Part shown: one piece after another, positions 32,811 through 46,700 of the stretch | Position numbering within the stretch: position 1 is the stretch's first letter | Layout of the letters: each line of letters starts with the position of its first letter | Source: Streptomyces aculeolatus | Lineage (GTDB): Bacteria > Actinomycetota > Actinomycetes > Streptomycetales > Streptomycetaceae | Reading direction: 5' to 3' | Assembly (NCBI RefSeq): GCF_020400605.1 | Contig: NZ_JAINRD010000009.1 | Location: forward strand, 124,001-188,000 | Length of the DNA: 64,000 nucleotides | Translations under genes and position numbers: made by a program | The notes under the pieces: generated by a model | What the model saw: the letters and a program-made list of their open reading frames with translations, nothing else | Database searches by the model: none | What the model was told of the DNA's origin: nothing

Positions 32811-34283
32811 GTGAGCAAGGGACCCAACACCAGGCTCGCCGACCTGTTCGGGATGACCGGCTGGTCGAAGGGCGAGCTGGCGAGGCTGGTCAATCGGCAG
32901 GCGGCGGCCACCGGCCACCCCCAGCTCTCGACCGACACCTCGCGGGTGCGGCGCTGGATCGAGACGGGCGAGATCCCGCGCGAGCCGGTGCCCAAGGTGC
33001 TGGCGGTCCTGTTCACCGAGCGACTCGGCCGTGTCGTGACCACCGAGGACCTCGGGTTCGAACGGGCCGCAGGGCCCGGGCGGGTCAGGCGGCAGTCCGA
33101 TGACGCACTGCCCTGGGCACCCGAGCGGACGGCCGAGGTCCTCACCGAATTCACGGGAATGGACCTCATGCTCAATCGACGCGGCCTGGTGGGCGCGGGA
33201 ACGGCGCTCGCGGCCGGCTCCGCCCTGACCAGTTCCCTGCACGAATGGCTGCACTCCGACCCCGCCGCCCCGGGCGCCGCCGCCGGGAGCGCCCCCCTCC
33301 ACGCCGAACCCGCGCGCTACGGCAGGTACGAGGCGACGCCGGTCGGCGCCCAGGAAGTCGAGGCGCTGGAACGTTCCGTCGAGGTGTTCCGCGCCTGGGA
33401 CGCCGAGCGCGGCGGCGGCCTCCAGCGCAAGGCCGTGGTCGGCCAGCTGAACGAGGTCGGCGGCATGCTCGCGTACCGGCACCCCGAACCGCTGCAGAGC
33501 CGGCTGTGGGGCGTCGCGGCGAACCTCGCCGTGCTGGCCGGCTGGATGTCGCACGACGTGGGCCTGGAGCCCACCGCCCAGCGGTACTTCGTCATCGCGG
33601 CGCACGCCGCGCGCGAGGGCGGCGACCGGCCGCGCGCCGCCGAGGCGCTGTCCCGCGCCGCGCGGCAGATGATCCACCTGGGCCGGCCGGACGACGCGCT
33701 GGAGCTGGTCGGGCTGGCCAAGTCCGGGACGGGGCCCGCCACCCACGCGCGTGCGCGCTCGATGCTCGCCACCATCGAGGCCTGGGCGCAGGCGGCGAAG
33801 GGCCGGACGGGCGCGGTGCAGCGCACGCTGGGGGAGGCCGAGGAGCTGTTCGCGCGCGACGGGGCGGACCTGGCGGCGCCCACCTGGATGCAGCTCTTCG
33901 ACGAGGCCGACCTGCACGGGATGCAGGCGCTGGCGTACCGCACGCTCGCCGAACACGACCCGGCCGCGGCCTCCCGCGCCCGCGAGCACGGGGAACTGGC
34001 CCTCGCCAAGCGGCCGGAGGGGCGCCAGCGCTCCCAGATCCTCGACTACGTGTCCCTGGCCGCGGTCGGCTTCCTCGCCGGCGACCCGGACCGGGGCGAG
34101 AGGTACACCCGGCTCGCGCTGGAGCGCATCGGCGAGAACTCCTCGCACCGCACCTGGGACCGGCTACGGCAGACGTACCGGCTGACCGCGCCGTACGCGG
34201 ACGACCCCGCGGTCAAGGCGCTGCGCGAGGAGGCCGCGGACACCCTGGCGAGGGCGCCCAAGGGGCGCACGAGCGCCATCTGA
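32811..34283 (+). CDS. NsdA-like TPR-containing regulator
   Basis: 490 residues from GTG at 32811. The N-terminal helix-turn-helix-like segment (RLADLFGMTGWSKGELARLV, then RQAAATGHPQLSTDTSRVRRW) and the WIETGEIPREPVPKVLAVLF block are typical of a streptomycete family of TPR regulators that I associate with NsdA. The known member of that family represses sporulation and antibiotic production. A hydrophobic stretch (about 125-145, RRGLVGAGTALAAGSALTS) and a TPR-rich C-terminal half (about 180-470) follow. Three 10-bp tandem repeats lie upstream and a strong terminator hairpin follows the stop. It may be a paralogue of NsdA rather than its orthologue. Confidence 0.7.
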   Translation: MSKGPNTRLADLFGMTGWSKGELARLVNRQAAATGHPQLSTDTSRVRRWIETGEIPREPVPKVLAVLFTERLGRVVTTEDLGFERAAGPGRVRRQSDDALPWAPERTAEVLTEFTGMDLMLNRRGLVGAGTALAAGSALTSSLHEWLHSDPAAPGAAAGSAPLHAEPARYGRYEATPVGAQEVEALERSVEVFRAWDAERGGGLQRKAVVGQLNEVGGMLAYRHPEPLQSRLWGVAANLAVLAGWMSHDVGLEPTAQRYFVIAAHAAREGGDRPRAAEALSRAARQMIHLGRPDDALELVGLAKSGTGPATHARARSMLATIEAWAQAAKGRTGAVQRTLGEAEELFARDGADLAAPTWMQLFDEADLHGMQALAYRTLAEHDPAAASRAREHGELALAKRPEGRQRSQILDYVSLAAVGFLAGDPDRGERYTRLALERIGENSSHRTWDRLRQTYRLTAPYADDPAVKALREEAADTLARAPKGRTSAI

Positions 34284-34308
34284 CGGCAGCTCCCTCGGGG
34301 GCTGCCGT
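34283..34308 (+). terminator. Strong terminator hairpin after the NsdA-like gene
   Basis: An 11-base-pair stem (ACGGCAGCTCC pairing with GGGGCTGCCGT, one G-U) has a 4-base loop. It begins at the last base of the TGA stop and lies between converging genes. Confidence 0.6.
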
Positions 34309-34355
34309 ACGGGGACGGGTGGGGAGTGACGGGCCGGGCCGCCGCGTGCGGTGGC

Positions 34356-35801
34356 TCAGCCCGTCACCTTGGCCACGAGCACGCAGGCGTCGTCCCCGCG
34401 GCGCCCGCCGCCGAACTCCTCGACGACGGCGCGCAGGCAGTCCTGCGCGCCGGGTGCGGCGGCGAACCGGGGCGCCAGCGCGAGCAGCCGCTCGCGGGCC
34501 GGCGCCGGGCTGCGGGCGCCGAGCCCCGCGGTGTGCAGCAGGAGCAGGTCGCCCGGCCGCAGCGCCTCGCTGACCTGCGCGTACGGCGTGTCCGTGGTGG
34601 CGCCCAGCAGCAGGCCGTCGGGGGCGGCGAGGGCGCGGCCCACGCCGTCGCGGAACAGCAGCGGCGGGGTGTGCGTGGCCCGGGCCCAGTGCAGGGTGCG
34701 CCCGGCCGGGTCGTAGCGGCAGCAGACCGTGCCGACGAGCACCGGCTGCGCCGCCACCTCCAGCAGCTCGTTGGCGCGGCCGAGGAGCGCGGCCGGCTCC
34801 GCGCCGCCGAGCGCCATGCCGCGCAGGGCGCCGAGGAGCATCGTCATCCCGGCGGCGGCCGGGACGCCGCGGCCGGCGACGTCGCCGACGCCGAGGAGGG
34901 TGTGGCCGCCGGGCAGCGGCAGTGCGTCATACCAGACGCCGCTGACAGAGGTTCCGGCCGCGGCCGGAAAGTGATGTCCGGCCACGGTCAAAGCGGCCGG
35001 GTCGCCGGCCGGCAGGTGCACGGCGCCACGCCACGGCGGCAGCACCGCCTCGTGCAGCTCCTGGGCGACGCGGCGCTCGGCGTGCGCGAAGTGCCGCTCG
35101 CGCTGGACCGCGGACTCCGACTCCCGCACCGCCTGGCGGCTGCGGCGCAGCTCGGTCACGTCGCGTACGACCGTCCACATCGACTCGGTCGCGCCGCCGG
35201 CGTCGAGGACGGGCTCGCCGACGACGTGCAGGGTGCGGGGGGCGCCGTCCGGGCGGCGGATGCGGAACTCGCCGTCGATCGGCTTGCCGTCGACCAGGCA
35301 GTCGGTGACCATCGCGGTCAGTCGCGGCTGGTCGGCGGGGTCGAACCAGGACGGCAGGTCGTCCAGCGAGAGCGGGCCGTCGCCGGGGTCCCTGCCGAAG
35401 ATGTCGAAGAGGTCGTCCGACCAGTCGACGTCGTCCGAAAGCAGATGCCACTCCGCGCTGCCCACCCGGGCCTGCGGCCGGTCCCGCGGGTCCGCCGCCG
35501 GCTCGGCTTCCGGCCCCTCGCCCTCGTCGCGCCCGCCCTCGACCGGGTGCCCCTCGCGCAACTGGCCGAGCTGGACGGTCAGGCAGTCGAGCTGCCGCGC
35601 GGCGAGGTCGCAGAGCGCGCGCTGCCAGCGCAGCCCGGCCTCCTCGGTGTCGCCGGCCGCGGCGATCGTCTCCCGCCGCACCGCCTCCAGGCTGCCGCGC
35701 AGCCGGGCGATCTGCGCCAGCAGCGTGGCCACGGCGCTGCGCTCGGGCTGCTGCGGCGCGTGCGGGTCCGCGGCGCGGGGGAGTCGTGAGGCGGCGGCCA
35801 T
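34356..35801 (-). CDS. PAS domain / SpoIIE-type PP2C phosphatase
   Basis: 481 residues. The start, at ATG 35801 with GGAG before it, is a coiled-coil region (SAVATLLAQIARLRGSLEAV). A PAS domain follows (about 120-230: WHLLSDDVDWSDDLFDIFGR, then EFRIRRPDGAPRTLHVVGEP). The SpoIIE/RsbU-type phosphatase occupies about 270-480. Its metal sites are GVWYDALPLPGG, LGVGDVAGRGVPAA and the final GDDACVLV; HPPLL-type TPPLLFRDG is also present. Such enzymes dephosphorylate anti-anti-sigma factors, releasing sigma factors during stress or development. No anti-sigma partner adjoins it. The position next to an NsdA-like regulator fits a developmental role but does not prove it. Confidence 0.9.
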   Translation of the reverse strand: MAAASRLPRAADPHAPQQPERSAVATLLAQIARLRGSLEAVRRETIAAAGDTEEAGLRWQRALCDLAARQLDCLTVQLGQLREGHPVEGGRDEGEGPEAEPAADPRDRPQARVGSAEWHLLSDDVDWSDDLFDIFGRDPGDGPLSLDDLPSWFDPADQPRLTAMVTDCLVDGKPIDGEFRIRRPDGAPRTLHVVGEPVLDAGGATESMWTVVRDVTELRRSRQAVRESESAVQRERHFAHAERRVAQELHEAVLPPWRGAVHLPAGDPAALTVAGHHFPAAAGTSVSGVWYDALPLPGGHTLLGVGDVAGRGVPAAAGMTMLLGALRGMALGGAEPAALLGRANELLEVAAQPVLVGTVCCRYDPAGRTLHWARATHTPPLLFRDGVGRALAAPDGLLLGATTDTPYAQVSEALRPGDLLLLHTAGLGARSPAPARERLLALAPRFAAAPGAQDCLRAVVEEFGGGRRGDDACVLVAKVTG

Positions 35802-36088
35802 GGCGTGATCTCCGATACCTTCCGGCCCGGGCTCCGGCGGCGTTGCCGGTCCGCGGTTCGCCGTTACGACTGTGGCACAGGCGGCGACGCTGCGTAAGGT
35901 GTTTCGCGAGACCTGAGCAGATGCGTTTGGCATATGCCTTTCGGCCGGTTCACGACTGGACTTCACCCGGTCTCCGCACTCCAGTAAGCTGCCGCGGCAA
36001 TGGAGCCGGCAGCCGGTCGGTGGCCCGGTCTGTCCGTTCCGCGGAAAATTCCGTTGCCAGCGGTCCCACCACCCCGGATGCTGACGTC

Positions 36089-37507
36089 ATGTTCGAGCCA
36101 GCCATAGCGCCCAGCGGCACCCTCCTCGGCCTCCTCCAGCGAGGCCGGGGCGACGGGACCCTGCACGCACTCGCCGCGCCCAGGGCGGAAGCCCTCCAGG
36201 CGCTGTACGGGTGCGTGATCGACGACCCCCGGCACGACTGGCAGGTGGAGAACCGCTCGCTCTATTACGCCCGGCTCTGCCTGGAGCTGGACGCCCCCGT
36301 GGACGCCCTCGCCGACCACCTCTTCGCGCCCGACGACGTGCTCCGCCCCGACGAGCAGCGCACCGGGCTCACCCTCTCCGTCCTCGGCCACCTCGCCTCG
36401 TACGGCCGCGACGACGCGCTGAAGCTGCTGCGCCGCTACGCGGCCGCCGGCGGCTGCTGGCAGTGGGCGCTGGACGAGCTGGCCCTGCGCGACGACGACG
36501 CCGGGCTGCGCGCCCTCGCCCCGCACGTGCTGGCCCGCTTCCCGCGCACCCCCGACGGGGAGCGCGAGCTGGCCGCGGAGATGCGCGGCGCGTTCGAGCC
36601 GCGGCCCTGGCGGCTGTGGGCCGAGGACCCCGAGCTGGGCGCGCGGGTGCGTGCGGCGCAGGAGCAGGAGAGTTTCGACCGCTGGCAGCGCCAGCTCCGC
36701 TCCCGCGGCCCGCGGCCCGGCTGGAGCGTCGCCGAGATCCTGGACTGGGCCCAGGACGGCCTGGAGCAGTACCCGGCGCAGCCCCGGCACGACGCGGCCG
36801 CCCGCTGCCTCGCGGCCGTCGCCGGGCCCGAGGACCGGCCGGAACTGCTCGTGGCGGCCCGCGGCCCGCGCGACGGCGCCCGCGCCGCCGCCGTCGCCCA
36901 CCTCGCGGCGACCGGCGACCCCGAGGCGTACGACCTCATCGAGGCCGCCGCCTGCGCGCCGTCCGAGACGCTCGCCGCGGCGGCGCTCGCCACCTTCGGC
37001 CGGATGTGCTCCACCGCCGCGCTCGGCACCGCCCGCGGCTGGGCCGCGCGCGAGGACGCGCTCGGCACCGCCGCCGGCGTGATGCTCGCCCGCCGCGGCG
37101 CGGCGCGCGACGCCCGTGCGGTACGCACCGTGTTGCTGCGCTGCGTGCGGGACGAGGGGCCGGGCGCGCCGGAGTTGTGCGATCTGGTCGCCGGTGCGGG
37201 ACGGCTGGCGATCACCTCCGCGGCGCCGGTGCTGCGGCACATCTACCGCGAGACGGGCAGCTCGCACCTGCGCGGCGTCACCGCCCGCGCGCTGGCCGCC
37301 ACCGACCCGTCGTTCCCCGCGTCCTTCGCCGTCGAGTGCCTGTGGGACTGCGAGGACACCACCCGCGAGATCGGCGCCCGGCACGCCGAGACCGCCGACG
37401 CCCGCGTCGTCGCCCGGCTGCGCAGCCTCGCCGCCGACCCGGCCGAGGACGGCGACGTGCAGAGCACCGTGCGTACCCGCATCACCCCGGACGGCGCCTC
37501 CGGCTGA
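36089..37507 (+). CDS. HEAT-repeat scaffold protein
   Basis: 472 residues from ATG 36089 (MFEPAIAPSGTLLGLLQRG). The body is alpha-helical with 35-40-residue antiparallel helix pairs (LSVLGHLASYGRDDALKLLR, ARAAAVAHLAATGDPEAYDL, then LRGVTARALAATDPSFPASF) typical of HEAT or PBS-lyase-type repeats. There is no membrane helix, signal or catalytic motif. Such streptomycete proteins are annotated as HEAT-repeat proteins and are presumed binding scaffolds. The ribosome site is weak, so the start is moderately certain. Divergent from the SpoIIE phosphatase and followed 50 bases later by 5-oxoprolinase. Confidence 0.78.
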   Translation: MFEPAIAPSGTLLGLLQRGRGDGTLHALAAPRAEALQALYGCVIDDPRHDWQVENRSLYYARLCLELDAPVDALADHLFAPDDVLRPDEQRTGLTLSVLGHLASYGRDDALKLLRRYAAAGGCWQWALDELALRDDDAGLRALAPHVLARFPRTPDGERELAAEMRGAFEPRPWRLWAEDPELGARVRAAQEQESFDRWQRQLRSRGPRPGWSVAEILDWAQDGLEQYPAQPRHDAAARCLAAVAGPEDRPELLVAARGPRDGARAAAVAHLAATGDPEAYDLIEAAACAPSETLAAAALATFGRMCSTAALGTARGWAAREDALGTAAGVMLARRGAARDARAVRTVLLRCVRDEGPGAPELCDLVAGAGRLAITSAAPVLRHIYRETGSSHLRGVTARALAATDPSFPASFAVECLWDCEDTTREIGARHAETADARVVARLRSLAADPAEDGDVQSTVRTRITPDGASG

Positions 37508-37557
37508 CGTCCGTGACGCGTCCTTCACGTACGGTCGCGGCCTGCGACAATGTGCGC

Positions 37558-41178
<3,621 letters not shown>

Positions 41179-41191
41179 GTGACAGCGGGGA

Positions 41192-41218
41192 GTCCCACGC
41201 GCCGCGCACCTGTGGGAC
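41192..41218 (+). terminator. Weak terminator after the 5-oxoprolinase gene
   Basis: 7-bp arms GTCCCAC (41192-41198) and GTGGGAC (41212-41218) with a 13-base loop, 13 bases past the stop and before the condensin-like operon. Confidence 0.3.
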
Positions 41219-41284
41219 GCCTGACCGCGTCCGCGCCGCCGCCCCTACCCGCTGACCGGGCCGGAGGCCGTACCGTTTCGGCCG

Positions 41285-42832
41285 ATGTCGGTGGCACCGC
41301 CTAATCTGTCCGACGTGACTGCTCCGACCACCGCGACGCCCGCCGCCGGCGCGCCCAGGCCCGCCCCGGGCCCGGCCGCCGACGAGGGCCTGGCCCGCCG
41401 CCTGCGCGCCCTGGCGTGCACGGCCCCGCTGCACGACCTGGACGCCCGCAAGGCGATGCTCGCGGGCGAGTTCGGGGTGTACGCGATGGCGGAGGTGGCC
41501 CTGTCCGCCATCGACCTGGTCACGCTGCAGATGGACTTCGACACCGGCGCCGAGCCCGACGAGGTCATCGCCCGGCTGCTGCCGCGCGTCGCCGCCCAGG
41601 CGCCGCTGCGCCCCCGCGCCGAGCACGAGCGGGTGGCGCACTGGGTGCTGGACAGCCTGGTCAACGTCGGCAGCGTCGACCGCGGCTTCCGCGCGGTGTA
41701 CGGCACGTTCGGCCACGACGGCGCGTACGTGCGCAGGGAGTACGACTTCAAGCTCCTCGAAGAGGTTCCGGGCCCCGGCGGCGCCGTCTACCTGCGCACC
41801 ACCGACGAGGCTGTCAACGTCCTGGTGGGCGCGCTCGACACCGACGTCACCAGCGCGCAGATCGCCGCCGAGGTCAAGCTCGAAGTCCTCATCAGCCGCG
41901 GCCGGCTCGCCGACGCCCAGCTCGCCGCCGAGCAGGCCCGCTACCGGACCGTGCAGTACGCGGAGACGCTGCGCCGCGCCCTGGAGGCCACCCGGCGCAA
42001 CGTGCGCGCGGTCGACTGGCTCCGGACCGTGCCGGCGATGATCGACGAGGCGCTGGACCACGTCGCCGACCGGTACCGGCACGAGAACGCCATCCTCACC
42101 AACATCCGCCGCGCCCGCGACGAAGCGGAGGACCCCGACCACAAGCGGCGCGCCGCCGAGCTGGTCGACATCGTCAAGGACTGCATCCGCCGCCACACGC
42201 AGCTCCAGACCCGGCTGCTGGACGCCGGCCCGCTGTTCCGTGCCGAGCAGGACCGGCAGGCGTTCGCGCCGCCCGCCGCCCGCACCGGCGTCGACCTCTA
42301 CGGCCAGCTCCTCGCGCCCGTGCTGCCGCTGCCCGTCTCCGCCGCCCACCGCGTCACCGACGCCTTCTTCGCCCGCGGCACCGGGCTGCGCGCCCCGCAC
42401 GCCGTGCGCCTCGCCGACCTCGCCGAGCTGCTGCTCACGCCCCCGCTGGAACGGGCCCACCTGGGTGCCGAGATGCCCGAGCCCGACCTCGTCGCCACCC
42501 CGGACGACAGCCGGTTCAGCGAGGAGCAGCTCGCCGCCGCGGGCGAGCTGCTCGATCTGCCGCCGGACGCCCCGCGCCGGCTGTCCGGGCTGCTCGCCGA
42601 CGCCCGCCGCCGCGACCCCGAGCTGCCGTACCTCGTCGCCCTCCTCGCCGTGCACGCCGCGGGCCCGGCCGTCGGCACCGCGTACCGGCAGGGCGACGAG
42701 CGGCTGCTGTTCGCCGTGGACGACGGGACGCAGATGGAGGACGCCGAGTTCGGCGGCGCGGACCTCATCGTCGGCACGGCACTGCTGGACGCCGCCGGAA
42801 TGGCGGCCGGTCGAACGGAGGCCGCCTCGTGA
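41285..42832 (+). CDS. MukF/JetA-like kleisin-type subunit (first gene of a condensin-like operon)
   Basis: 515 residues, not recognisable by catalytic motifs. The N-terminal third (after an Ala/Pro-rich start) is helical with a likely winged helix (MLAGEFGVYAMAEVALSAIDLVTL). A long helical middle segment (EALDHVADRYRHENAILTNIRRARDEA) and a C-terminal mixed domain complete a MukF-like layout. I assign it from context: it is translationally coupled (GTGA overlap) to a small winged-helix-like gene, which is followed by an SMC-type ATPase, the order F-E-B of MukBEF, MksBEF and Wadjet JetABC. A kleisin bridges the two ATPase heads. The subunit role is inferred from operon order, not motif. Confidence 0.6.
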   Translation: MSVAPPNLSDVTAPTTATPAAGAPRPAPGPAADEGLARRLRALACTAPLHDLDARKAMLAGEFGVYAMAEVALSAIDLVTLQMDFDTGAEPDEVIARLLPRVAAQAPLRPRAEHERVAHWVLDSLVNVGSVDRGFRAVYGTFGHDGAYVRREYDFKLLEEVPGPGGAVYLRTTDEAVNVLVGALDTDVTSAQIAAEVKLEVLISRGRLADAQLAAEQARYRTVQYAETLRRALEATRRNVRAVDWLRTVPAMIDEALDHVADRYRHENAILTNIRRARDEAEDPDHKRRAAELVDIVKDCIRRHTQLQTRLLDAGPLFRAEQDRQAFAPPAARTGVDLYGQLLAPVLPLPVSAAHRVTDAFFARGTGLRAPHAVRLADLAELLLTPPLERAHLGAEMPEPDLVATPDDSRFSEEQLAAAGELLDLPPDAPRRLSGLLADARRRDPELPYLVALLAVHAAGPAVGTAYRQGDERLLFAVDDGTQMEDAEFGGADLIVGTALLDAAGMAAGRTEAAS

Positions 42833-43734
42833 TCCCCGACCCCGCGTCCGCCACCGCCGCCGGTGCGGCCGTCCCGGCCGGGAGCGCCGACGGGCAGCCG
42901 CCCGCCGTCACCCCCGCGGACGCCGCCGACGCCGCCCGCCTGGTCTCCTTCGGCCTCCAGCCGAAGCTGCTGCCCGCCCGCGACCTGGAGTACGCCGAGC
43001 TGCTCCGCCGCTACCGCGAGGAGCCGCCCTTCGCGCGCCTCGCCGACGCCGTCGCCACCGGCCTCGGCCTCGTCGTCCTGGAGGTCTCGACCCGTACCGG
43101 CATGGCCGTCACCGCCGCCGAGGACTCCGTCTTCGCCGTCCGCATGGGCGACTACGCCCGCCGTGCCGCCACCGACTCCGCCGACCGCTTCCTGCACGGC
43201 CTGGCCCATCTCGCCGTCGCCGCCATGGCGTTCCCGCGCCCCGAGGACCTCGCCGACGACGGCTACATCGGCCGCGTCAGCGTCAACGGCGTCGACGCCT
43301 TCGTCCGCCAGGCGTGCCGCCGCCTGGAGGAGCGCGCCGAGGAGGCCGGCGAGAACACCGACCCGGCCGAGGGCGAGCGCGGTCTGGAGGCCGCCTGGCG
43401 GGTGTACGCGCGCCGCAGCGCCACCGGCGCCACGAAGGACGCCCGCCGGCTCGCCGGCTCCACCACCGGCATCATCGGCAAGGCCATGGCGTTCCTCACC
43501 GACTCCGGCTTCCTCCAGCGCACGTCGGACGACGCCGGCGGCACGTACCGCACCACCGCGCGCTACCAGTTGCAGGTGCGGGACATGGCGGGCAGCGCGG
43601 CCATGTCCGAGCTGCTGGAGCTGGGCGTCGTGCCCGTCGCCGACGGCAGCGCGACCCTGGTGCCCGCCGCCGACGACGGCGAGCCCGCGGGCGGTGCGCT
43701 GCCGTTCTTCCCCAGCCAGCACGAGCGGGCCTGA
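42829..43734 (+). CDS. MukE/JetB-like accessory subunit
   Basis: 301 residues from GTG 42829, which overlaps the previous stop (GTGA) and has GGAGG upstream. The protein is largely helical with candidate winged-helix parts (VSFGLQPKLLPARDLEYAELL, then STTGIIGKAMAFLTDSGFLQR, and a DDAGGTYRTTARYQL wing), as in MukE/MksE. It has no enzyme motif, signal or membrane helix. Size and position between the kleisin-like and SMC-like genes fit the KITE/MukE subunit, which binds the kleisin and DNA. A 38-base gap with GAAGG as ribosome site leads to the ATPase gene. Confidence 0.6.
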   Translation: MIPDPASATAAGAAVPAGSADGQPPAVTPADAADAARLVSFGLQPKLLPARDLEYAELLRRYREEPPFARLADAVATGLGLVVLEVSTRTGMAVTAAEDSVFAVRMGDYARRAATDSADRFLHGLAHLAVAAMAFPRPEDLADDGYIGRVSVNGVDAFVRQACRRLEERAEEAGENTDPAEGERGLEAAWRVYARRSATGATKDARRLAGSTTGIIGKAMAFLTDSGFLQRTSDDAGGTYRTTARYQLQVRDMAGSAAMSELLELGVVPVADGSATLVPAADDGEPAGGALPFFPSQHERA

Positions 43735-43772
43735 CGGCCGGTCGAGACGGAACGAGCGAAGGCCGCAATCCC

Positions 43773-46700
43773 ATGTACGAGCTGTCCAGGATCCGCCTCT
43801 ACTCCATCGGGCCCGCCGGTGCGCGGTACGCCGACACCGTGCTCGACCTGCGCGGCGTCGGCGGCGAGGTGCCCCAGCCGGCGCCCGCCCAGGGCGACTT
43901 CTTCGCCGCCGAGCCCGCCGGGCCGCCGCGCCGGCCCGCGCCCGCGGGCGTGCTGTTCCTGGAGAACGGCGGCGGCAAGTCCGTACTGCTGAAGCTGATC
44001 TTCTCCGTGATGCTGCCCGGCCACCGCAACACCCTGGGCGGCGCCAGCTCCGGTGTGCTCCGCAAGTTCCTGCTCGCCGACGACACCGGGCACGTCGCGC
44101 TGGAGTGGCAGCACACCGTGACCGGCGAGCAGATCGTCGTCGGCAAGGTGAGCGAGTGGCGCGGGCGGCAGGTCTCCGGGGACCCGCGGAAGTTCGCCGA
44201 GGCGTGGTACTCGTTCCGGCCCGGTCCCGGGATGGGCCTGGACGCGCTGCCCGTCGCCGAGTCCGCGGCGGTGCGCCCCGCCGGGGAGGGCGCCTCCGGC
44301 GCGCGCGGGCGGCGCCGCACGATGAAGGGCTTCCGGGACGTACTGACCGAGGCCGGCAAGGCGTACCCGCACCTGGACGTGGTGTGGGAGGAGATCCACG
44401 AGCGGTGGAACGAGCACCTGGGGCGGCTCGGCCTCGACCCCGAACTCTTCCGCTACCAGCGGGAGATGAACGCCGACGAGGGCGAGGCCGCCGGGCTGTT
44501 CGCGGTGAAGAACGACTCCGACTTCACCCACCTGCTGCTGCGCGCCGTCACCGACACCCGCGACACCGACGGCCTGGCCGACCTCGTCCACGGCTTCGCG
44601 CACAAGCTGGGCCGCCGCGCCGAACTGACCGCCGAGCGCGACTTCACCGCCGGCTCCCTCGACCTGCTCTCGCACATCGTCACGGGTGCGGAGCAGCGCA
44701 CGCGCTCCCGGGACGTCCTCGGCGGCGCCGAGCGCCGGGCCCGGGCGCTGGCGGCACGGCTGACGGCGCGGGCCGACGCGGAGCGGGCCAGGGCGGCGGA
44801 GCTGGCCGGGCAGGAGCGCACGGCCGCCGAGCGGGTCACGGCCGCGGAGTCGTCCCGGCGCGGCAGCGAACTCATCGCAGCGGAGCTGGCGTACCGGCAC
44901 GCGTCGCTGGCGCTGGCCGCCGCGGAGAAGAGCGCCGCGGGCAAGCGCCGCGAGCTGACCGACGCCCGTACGCTGCACGCCGCCTGGCAGGCCGCCGAGG
45001 CGGTGCTGCGGCACCGCGCCGCCGCCGACCGCGCGGCGCGCGTCTCCGCCGCCATCCGCGAGGCCGAGCGCGACGCCGCCCCGGCGCTCGCCGCCCGCGC
45101 CGCCGCGGCCACCGGGCTCGTACGCGCGCTGCACGCCGCCGCCCGCGACGGCGAGACGCTGGCGGCGGAGCAGGAGGAGCGTTCTGCCGGGCTGCAGCAG
45201 GAGTCGGAGACGGCGCACGCGGACGCGGTCGACGCCGCGACCCGCGCGCAGCGCGCCCGCAGCGAGACCGACCACCTGCGCCAGCGGCTCACGGAGGTCG
45301 AGCAGGAGACGGCGGAGGCGGTACGCGCCGGCTGGCTCGACACCGACCCCGCCGCCCCCGACACCGACCCGGCCCGCGCGGCCCTCGTCGCCGGTGACGC
45401 CGAGAAGGCCGCCGTCGCCGCCTGGGACGAGGCCCGCGAGTCCGCCCGTACGGCGACCGAACGCGCCCGCGAGACGGCGGCCGCGCTGTCCCGCGCCGAG
45501 CTGTCGGCCGCCCGCGCGACGGACGCCGCGGAGGCGGCCGAGGCGGCATACGACACGGAGCGCCGCGCGGCCGAGTCGCTGGCGGGGGAGCGGCGGCTGA
45601 CGGAGCTGCTGGGGCTGCCGGAGCCGGCCGGGGCGGCGGGCGGCGGGGCCGGGGAGCAGCGTGCCCTGAGCGCCGTGGAGTTCGACCGGTCCGCCGACGA
45701 ACTGCGGGCCCTGCTCGACGCGCGCGTCACGGAGGACGAGCGGCGGCTGTTCGACCTGCGCACCGCCGCCGGGGACGACGCCCGGATCCTCGCGGCGCTC
45801 GGCGACGGCGGGCTGCTGCCGCCCGGCCCGGATGTGCTGGCCGTCGTGGACTGCCTCGGCGAGCACGGCATCCCCGCGCTGCCCGGCTGGCGGTACCTCG
45901 CGCAGGCCGTCGACCCGGCCGACCACGCCGCCGTGCTCGACGCCCGCCCTGAGCTCGTCGACGGCGTCGTGATCACCGACCCGGACACACACGCCCGCGC
46001 CCGCGAGGTGCTGCGCGAGGCCGCGCTGCTGCCCCGCTCGGCCCTCGCCGTGGGCACGGCCGCCGCCCTGCTCGCACCGCCGCCGCCCACGGGGGAGCGC
46101 GACGGCGGCGTGTTCCTCGTCCCGCCCAACCCGGCCATGCACGACGAGCGGGCCGCCGACGACGAGCGCCACGCCCTGCGCGCCCGCACCGCCGGCCGCG
46201 ACGAGCAGATCCGCGTCCTGGCCGCCCGCCTCGCCGCCGACCGGACGCTGGCGGCGCGGCTCGCCTCATGGCGTACGGGCTGCCCCGCCGGCCGCCTTGC
46301 CGAGCTGGCCGCAGCCGCCGAGTCGGCCCGTACGGCATCGGCCGCGGCGGACGAGGCGCTGACCCGCGCCCGCGCCGAGGCGGAGGACGCCGCGGCGGCC
46401 GCCGAGGAGACCGCCCGGGCCCGCGAGGAGCGTCAGGAGCAGGCCCAGCGCGCCCGCCGCAGCGCCGACGCCCTCGCCGGCCTGGCCCACCGCCTGCGTG
46501 AGCGCTCCGGCTGGCAGGCCCGCCTCCGGGAACTCGCCGACGAGGCCCTGGAGTACGAGACCAGGGCCGCCGACTGTACCGCCCGCGCCCGCGCCGCCGA
46601 CGAGGACCGGCGCGACGCCCAGCGCGCCGCCGACGACGCGCGCCGCACGGCCCGCGCGCTGCGCGCGGAGCGGGCGGAGATCGCGGGCGTGGCGGAGGAG